Assembly: GCA_030591305.1 (NCBI GenBank)
Contig: JAUVBI010000073.1
Coordinates: 1 to 12,298 of the forward strand
Source: Pseudomonadota bacterium
GTDB lineage: Bacteria; Pseudomonadota; Gammaproteobacteria; Pseudomonadales; Halieaceae
Reading direction: 5' to 3'
DNA length: 12,298 nucleotides
Below the pieces are notes generated by a model. The model was not told where the DNA came from. It ran no database searches and worked only from the letters and a program-made list of their open reading frames with translations. The position numbers were made by a program, and so were the translations under genes. This document shows, in pieces, positions 7,784 through 12,298 of the stretch. Position 1 is the stretch's first letter, and the number at the start of each line of letters is the position of its first letter.

Positions 7784-7812
7784 ATTCTATAGACGCTGCG
7801 AGTTCGAGTCAA
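7784..7812 (-). promoter_or_regulatory. Sigma70-type promoter of the str operon
   Basis: On the minus strand TTGACT (7807-7812) and TAGAAT (7784-7789) are separated by 17 bases. Transcription would start near 7777, giving a leader of about 98 bases before rpsL. The bases between the -10 and the start are GC-rich (GCCGCC), a discriminator type associated with negative control by ppGpp and DksA in E. coli. Stringent control here is inferred. The promoter lies directly behind the rpoC terminator, so the str operon can be transcribed separately from rpoBC. Confidence 0.78.
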
Positions 7813-7825
7813 GGCGCGAAATCAC

Positions 7826-7858
7826 AAAAAAGCGGCGGGTGTTGCCACCGGCCGCTTT
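7826..7858 (-). terminator. Intrinsic terminator after rpoC
   Basis: In the rpoC-sense transcript AAAGCGGC (from 7858-7851) pairs with GCCGCTTT (7836-7829) and GGTG pairs with CACC. One C-C mismatch separates the two helices and the loop is GCAA, a stable GNRA tetraloop. A run of six U residues follows (7831-7826, partly within the stem). The hairpin starts about 20 bases after the rpoC stop codon. It should end most rpoBC transcription before the rpsL promoter. Confidence 0.88.
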
Positions 7859-7877
7859 GGGTATGCTTACGAAGATA

Positions 7878-10800
7878 TCAGACGCCGGCTTGCAAAGCCT
7901 CGGTCAATGCCGCTTCGATATCCTGGGCACTTACCGTCACCTCGGAATCGGCTTCGCGCGCCTTCTTGCGCTCTGCGTGATAGGTCAGACCGGTACCTGC
8001 TGGTATCAGACGACCCACTACAACGTTCTCCTTCAAACCACGCAGGTAATCGCGCTTGCCGGTTACCGCAGCCTCGGTGAGTACCCGGGTGGTCTCCTGG
8101 AAGGACGCCGCCGAGATAAAGCTCTCTGTTGCCAGGGATGCTTTGGTAATACCCAACAGTTCACGTTCGCCAGTCGCGCTCACCAGCCCCTCTGCAACCA
8201 GGCGCTCGTTCTCTACCAGGAAGGTGGTGTACTCGACCTGCTCGCCTTTGATCAGTTTGGAATCGCCGGAAGATGTGATGATGACCTTACGCAGCATCTG
8301 GCGAACAATCACCTCGATGTGCTTATCGTTAATTTTCACACCCTGCAAGCGGTAAACTTCCTGGATCTCGGTAACAATGTACCTGGCCAGTTCCTCAATA
8401 CCCTTAAGACGCAGGATATCGTGTGGAATGGGCGGCCCCTCGGATACCACTTCACCCTTGTCGACATGCTCACCCTCAAACACAGACAGGTGACGCCACT
8501 TGGGGATCAGCGCTTCGTAGTGATCGGAGCCGTCTGGTAACAGCTTGCCATTGGAAGGCGTAATCACCAGGCGACGCTTGCCCTTGGTTTCCTTACCAAA
8601 GCTCACCGTACCTGAGATCTCTGCCAGGATGGCAGCTTCCTTCGGCTTGCGCGCTTCAAACAGGTCGGCAACACGGGGCAGGCCACCGGTGATATCACGG
8701 GTCTTGGAGCCTTCCTGCGGGATACGTGCAATCACATCACCCGCTTCAATATTGGCGCCATCTTCCAGACTGACCATAGCGTTTGCAGGTAGGAAGTAAT
8801 GCGCTGGCACGTTGGTACCCGCCAGGCAGAGCTCTTCACCTTTTTCATCCACCAGGGCCACCGCAGGACGCACATCTTTACCTGCTGTAGGTCGCTCGGA
8901 GGCGTCCAGGATAGAGATGCTGCTCAAGCCAGTCAGTTCATCCATCTGGCGCTTAATGGTAATGCCGTCTTCCATGCCACTGAACTTGGCCTGTCCGGCC
9001 ACTTCTGTGATGATGGGATGTGTATGGGGATCCCAGTTGGCGACGATGTCACCGGCGGCCACCTTAGTGTTATCAGCTACCTTGATAACCGCGCCATAGG
9101 GAAGTTTGTAGCGTTCACGCTCTCTGCCCCGGGTATCGAGCAAAGACAGCTCGCCAGAACGCGAAACCGCCACCAGGGTGCCGTTCTTGCGCTCGACAAA
9201 CTTGAGGTTGTGCAAGCGAACCGTACCCTCGTTCATAACCTGGATGCTGTCCTTGGCTGTCGCCCTGGACGCCGCACCACCAATGTGGAAGGTACGCATG
9301 GTGAGCTGTGTACCTGGCTCACCAATAGACTGAGCGGCAACCACACCGACGGCTTCACCCATGTTCACCCGGTGACCACGGGCCAGATCACGGCCGTAGC
9401 AGGTGGCACAAATTCCGTGGCGCGTTTCACAGGTAATTGGTGAGCGCACTTCAATCTCATCAATACCCACATCTTCCAGACGATTGATCCACAGCTCGTC
9501 CAGCATGGTGCCGGCGGTCAGTGCAATCTCGTCGTTGGTACCGGGCCGAATGACGTCCTTGGCCACAATACGGCCCAGCACTCGGTCACCCAATGTCTCG
9601 ATGATATCGCCACCGTCAATAACCGGCGACATCATCAGACCCTGGTCGGTACCACAATCCACTTCAGTGACCACCAGGTCCTGGGCGATGTCAACCAGAC
9701 GGCGCGTCAGGTAACCAGAGTTGGCTGTTTTCAATGCAGTATCGGCCAGGCCCTTACGGGCACCGTGAGTAGAGATAAAGTACTGCAGTACACTCAAGCC
9801 CTCACGGAAGTTGGCGATAATAGGCGTCTCAATAATAGAGCCGTCAGGCTTGGCCATCAGACCACGCATACCCGCCAATTGGCGAATCTGTGCCGGGGAG
9901 CCCCGTGCACCGGAATCGGCGTAGATATAGACCGAGTTGAACGACTCCTGCTGCACTTCCTCACCATCACTGTTAATAACAGTTTCTGTAGACAGGCCGT
10001 CCATCATCGCCGTGGACACTAGGTCGTTGGCGCGGGACCAGATATCAATCACCTTGTTGTACTTCTCGCCCTGAGTTACCAGGCCGGCAGCGTACTGGTC
10101 TCCGATTTCCTTGACCTCGGCTTCCGCCATGTCGATCAGGCGGGCCTTGTCTTTGGGAATAACGAAATCGTCTATGCCAATAGAAGAACCCGAGCGCGTG
10201 GAATACTCATAGCCGGTATACATCAGCTGATCAGCGAAGATCACCGTGGACTTCAGCCCCACCATGCGGTAGCACTGGTTGATAATGCGAGAAACCTGCT
10301 TTTTGGCCATGGACTGGTTGACCATTTCAAAGGCAATGCCCTCGGGTACTATTTCCCACAGCAGTGCACGACCAACCGTTGTGTCGGCAATAAAGGTGCG
10401 CTCGGTACTCTCGCCGTCTTCATGCTTAACAACTTCGTGAACACGCACCTTAACCTTTGCCTGCAGATGCACATTACCGCTGACATAGGTACGATGTACC
10501 TCGGAGACATTGGCAAATACAGTGCCCTCGCCCTTGGCATTAACCCGCGAACGGGTCATGTAGTACAGACCCAGAATCACGTCCTGCGAGGGAACGATAA
10601 TGGGCTCGCCACTGGCGGGAGACAAAATGTTATTGGTCGACATCATCAGGGCGCGCGCTTCCAGCTGCGCCTCAATGGTCAACGGCACGTGTACCGCCAT
10701 CTGGTCACCGTCAAAGTCGGCGTTGAAGGCGGTACAAACCAGTGGGTGCAGCTGTATTGCCTTACCTTCGATCAGTACCGGTTCAAACGCCTGTATGCCC

Positions 10801-12095
10801 AGACGGTGCAATGTGGGTGCGCGGTTCAGCAGTACCGGGTGCTCGCGAATAACTTCGGCGAGGATATCCCACACCTCTGCCGGCTCGCGTTCAACCATCT
10901 TCTTGGCTGCTTTAATTGTCGTAGCCAGACCACGGGCTTCCAGCTTGCCAAAGATGAAGGGCTTGAACAGCTCCAGTGCCATCTTCTTGGGCAGGCCACA
11001 CTGGTGCAAACGCAGGGCGGGGCCAACAACAATTACCGAACGACCGGAGTAATCAACACGCTTACCCAACAGGTTCTGACGGAAACGACCCTGCTTGCCT
11101 TTGATCATATCGGCCAGAGATTTGAGTGGACGCTTGTTGGAACCGGTGATGGCACGACCGCGCCTGCCGTTATCCAACAGGGCGTCTACAGATTCTTGCA
11201 GCATACGCTTTTCGTTGCGCACAATAATATCGGGCGCGTTCAGATCCAGCAGGCGCTTCAAGCGGTTGTTGCGGTTAATTACCCGGCGATACAAATCGTT
11301 CAGGTCGGACGTGGCAAAGCGCCCACCGTCCAGCGGTACCAGGGGGCGTAAATCAGGCGGCAACACGGGCAAAACGTTGAGTACCATCCACTCGGGCTTG
11401 TTGCCGGACTTGGAGAACGCCTCCATTAGCTTCAACCGCTTGGACAGCTTCTTAATCTTGGTCTCGGAGTTGGTCGCAGGAATTTCTTCCCGCAGCGTGG
11501 CAATCTCCTGGGCCAGATCTAACTGCTTCATTAAATCCTGGACGGCTTCGGCACCCATTTTGGCTGTGAATTCATCACCGAATTCTTCCATGGCCTCGTA
11601 GTAGCCCTCGTCGGTCAACAACTGGCCCTGCTCCAGGGTAGTCATACCGGGGTCGGTCACCACATAGGATTCAAAATACAGTACGCGCTCAATATCGCGC
11701 AGAGTCATATCCAGCAGCAAACCAATGCGCGATGGCAATGATTTCAAAAACCAGATGTGGGCAACCGGGCTGGCCAACTCAATGTGCGCCATGCGCTCAC
11801 GGCGCACTTTAGCCAATGCCACTTCAACGCCACATTTCTCACAGATTACACCGCGATGCTTGAGCCGCTTGTACTTGCCGCACAGGCACTCATAGTCTTT
11901 AACCGGGCCAAATATCTTGGCGCAAAACAAGCCGTCACGCTCTGGCTTGAATGTGCGATAGTTAATGGTCTCTGGCTTTTTAACTTCACCAAAGGACCAC
12001 GAGCGAATCAGTTCGGGTGACGCCAGACCAATGCGAATGGAATCAAACTCTTTTGTTTTTCCCTGGGACTTCAGTAAATTAAGTAAGTCTTTCAA
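7878..12095 (-). CDS. rpoC: RNA polymerase subunit beta-prime
   Basis: The beta-prime subunit carries the polymerase active site. At 1405 residues it is nearly the same length as E. coli RpoC (1407) and keeps its numbering. The zinc-ribbon cysteines are C70, C72, C85 and C88. The catalytic loop NADFDGDQ places the magnesium-binding aspartates at 460, 462 and 464. The bridge-helix region is near 764-801 ([20 protein letters not shown]), the second zinc site uses C815, C890, C897 and C900, and the trigger-loop base is [11 protein letters not shown] (928-938). The start is TTG 12093-12095, giving (M)[10 protein letters not shown], with GGAGG 7 bases upstream; E. coli rpoC also uses a non-ATG start. 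It lies 85 bases after rpoB and is followed by the terminator at 7826-7858. No truncation or frameshift is seen. Confidence 0.98.
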   Translation of the reverse strand: MKDLLNLLKSQGKTKEFDSIRIGLASPELIRSWSFGEVKKPETINYRTFKPERDGLFCAKIFGPVKDYECLCGKYKRLKHRGVICEKCGVEVALAKVRRERMAHIELASPVAHIWFLKSLPSRIGLLLDMTLRDIERVLYFESYVVTDPGMTTLEQGQLLTDEGYYEAMEEFGDEFTAKMGAEAVQDLMKQLDLAQEIATLREEIPATNSETKIKKLSKRLKLMEAFSKSGNKPEWMVLNVLPVLPPDLRPLVPLDGGRFATSDLNDLYRRVINRNNRLKRLLDLNAPDIIVRNEKRMLQESVDALLDNGRRGRAITGSNKRPLKSLADMIKGKQGRFRQNLLGKRVDYSGRSVIVVGPALRLHQCGLPKKMALELFKPFIFGKLEARGLATTIKAAKKMVEREPAEVWDILAEVIREHPVLLNRAPTLHRLGIQAFEPVLIEGKAIQLHPLVCTAFNADFDGDQMAVHVPLTIEAQLEARALMMSTNNILSPASGEPIIVPSQDVILGLYYMTRSRVNAKGEGTVFANVSEVHRTYVSGNVHLQAKVKVRVHEVVKHEDGESTERTFIADTTVGRALLWEIVPEGIAFEMVNQSMAKKQVSRIINQCYRMVGLKSTVIFADQLMYTGYEYSTRSGSSIGIDDFVIPKDKARLIDMAEAEVKEIGDQYAAGLVTQGEKYNKVIDIWSRANDLVSTAMMDGLSTETVINSDGEEVQQESFNSVYIYADSGARGSPAQIRQLAGMRGLMAKPDGSIIETPIIANFREGLSVLQYFISTHGARKGLADTALKTANSGYLTRRLVDIAQDLVVTEVDCGTDQGLMMSPVIDGGDIIETLGDRVLGRIVAKDVIRPGTNDEIALTAGTMLDELWINRLEDVGIDEIEVRSPITCETRHGICATCYGRDLARGHRVNMGEAVGVVAAQSIGEPGTQLTMRTFHIGGAASRATAKDSIQVMNEGTVRLHNLKFVERKNGTLVAVSRSGELSLLDTRGRERERYKLPYGAVIKVADNTKVAAGDIVANWDPHTHPIITEVAGQAKFSGMEDGITIKRQMDELTGLSSISILDASERPTAGKDVRPAVALVDEKGEELCLAGTNVPAHYFLPANAMVSLEDGANIEAGDVIARIPQEGSKTRDITGGLPRVADLFEARKPKEAAILAEISGTVSFGKETKGKRRLVITPSNGKLLPDGSDHYEALIPKWRHLSVFEGEHVDKGEVVSEGPPIPHDILRLKGIEELARYIVTEIQEVYRLQGVKINDKHIEVIVRQMLRKVIITSSGDSKLIKGEQVEYTTFLVENERLVAEGLVSATGERELLGITKASLATESFISAASFQETTRVLTEAAVTGKRDYLRGLKENVVVGRLIPAGTGLTYHAERKKAREADSEVTVSAQDIEAALTEALQAGV

Positions 12096-12127
12096 GGCCT
12101 ATCCTCCACGAGGTAAAATTTTGGAAC

Positions 12128-12156
12128 GTGTGGGGGTTCAACGAACCACTCCACAC
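12128..12156 (-). other. Hairpin in the rpoB-rpoC gap
   Basis: GTGTGG (12128-12133) pairs with CCACAC (12151-12156), and GGTTC (12135-12139) pairs with GAACC (12143-12147) across a 3-base loop, with a small internal asymmetry. There is no U-run after it, so it is not an intrinsic terminator. It could be an mRNA processing or stability element between the two polymerase genes. The pairing is visible; a role is not shown. Confidence 0.45.
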
Positions 12157-12180
12157 TCATCATCGAATTGCGTACGTTTG

Positions 12181-12298
12181 TCAGTCGCTCTCCAGCTCCA
12201 TATCGATGCCGAGAGAGCGAATTTCCTTAACCAACACATTGAAGGACTCGGGCATGCCCGGCTCCATTCGATGATCACCATCAACAATGTTCTTGTAC
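12181..12298 (-). CDS. rpoB: RNA polymerase subunit beta, C-terminal fragment
   Basis: The last 38 codons of rpoB enter from the right edge. The translation begins [18 protein letters not shown] and continues [20 protein letters not shown] before a TGA stop, matching the RpoB C-terminus (E. coli [20 protein letters not shown]). This tail contacts beta-prime in the polymerase core. rpoC follows after 85 bases containing a hairpin and its ribosome-binding site, consistent with the usual rpoBC operon. The rest of the gene is outside the window. Confidence 0.96.
   Translation of the reverse strand, partial: YKNIVDGDHRMEPGMPESFNVLVKEIRSLGIDMELESD

Noticed and set aside
10422..11351. A 309-codon plus-strand open frame inside rpoC
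   Set aside because: Antisense shadow of the conserved catalytic region of rpoC, with no ribosome-binding site or family signature.

Overview
The window is a conserved housekeeping locus of a gammaproteobacterium, read almost entirely on the minus strand: end of rpoB, rpoC, rpsL (S12), rpsG (S7), fusA (EF-G), tuf (EF-Tu), and then, after a roughly 2.8 kb interruption, rpsJ (S10) and the start of rplC (L3). The order rpoBC-rpsL-rpsG-fusA-tuf-rpsJ is that of Pseudomonas and Cellvibrio-type gammaproteobacteria, unlike E. coli where rpoBC lies far from the str operon. Protein sequences fit a marine, non-enteric gammaproteobacterium, perhaps of the Cellvibrionales/Halieales group. That placement is an impression from the proteins, not a computed phylogeny.

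Layout from right to left (transcription order): rpoB ends at 12181. rpoC (TTG start) runs 12095 to 7878 and ends at a strong intrinsic terminator (7826-7858). The str operon then restarts from its own sigma70-type promoter (7784-7812) and runs rpsL, rpsG, fusA, tuf. The rpsL-rpsG gap (7184-7307) holds possible stem-loops, at the position where S7 regulates the E. coli operon. tuf ends inside a palindromic repeat that is also a bidirectional terminator (3240-3312).

Between tuf and rpsJ lies an accessory island: a CPA2-type cation/proton antiporter (808-2091, +), a small DksA/TraR-like C4 zinc-finger protein with a YdcH/DUF465 protein (2150-2720, -), and a protein with two tandem TM2 domains (2827-3225, +). 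Two near-identical, internally perfect palindromes (85 bp at 2063-2147 and 73 bp at 3240-3312) bracket the zinc-finger/ydcH/TM2 module and sit at both convergent gene junctions. The S10 operon then restarts from a near-consensus promoter (579-607), passes a terminator-like hairpin just before the rpsJ ribosome-binding site, and enters rpsJ and rplC.

Most of the window is ordinary. The most unusual signal is the palindrome family. The repeat enters the 3' ends of two unrelated genes in the same reading frame, giving both EF-Tu and the antiporter the C-terminal tail TGDRPQ and a stop codon. The arms of each palindrome match each other exactly although the two palindromes differ from one another. 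I see no tRNA, rRNA, CRISPR array, insertion sequence or complete new defence or biosynthetic system. No gene-free stretch exceeds 300 bases; the longest, 511-807, holds the divergent rpsJ and antiporter promoters and the rpsJ leader.
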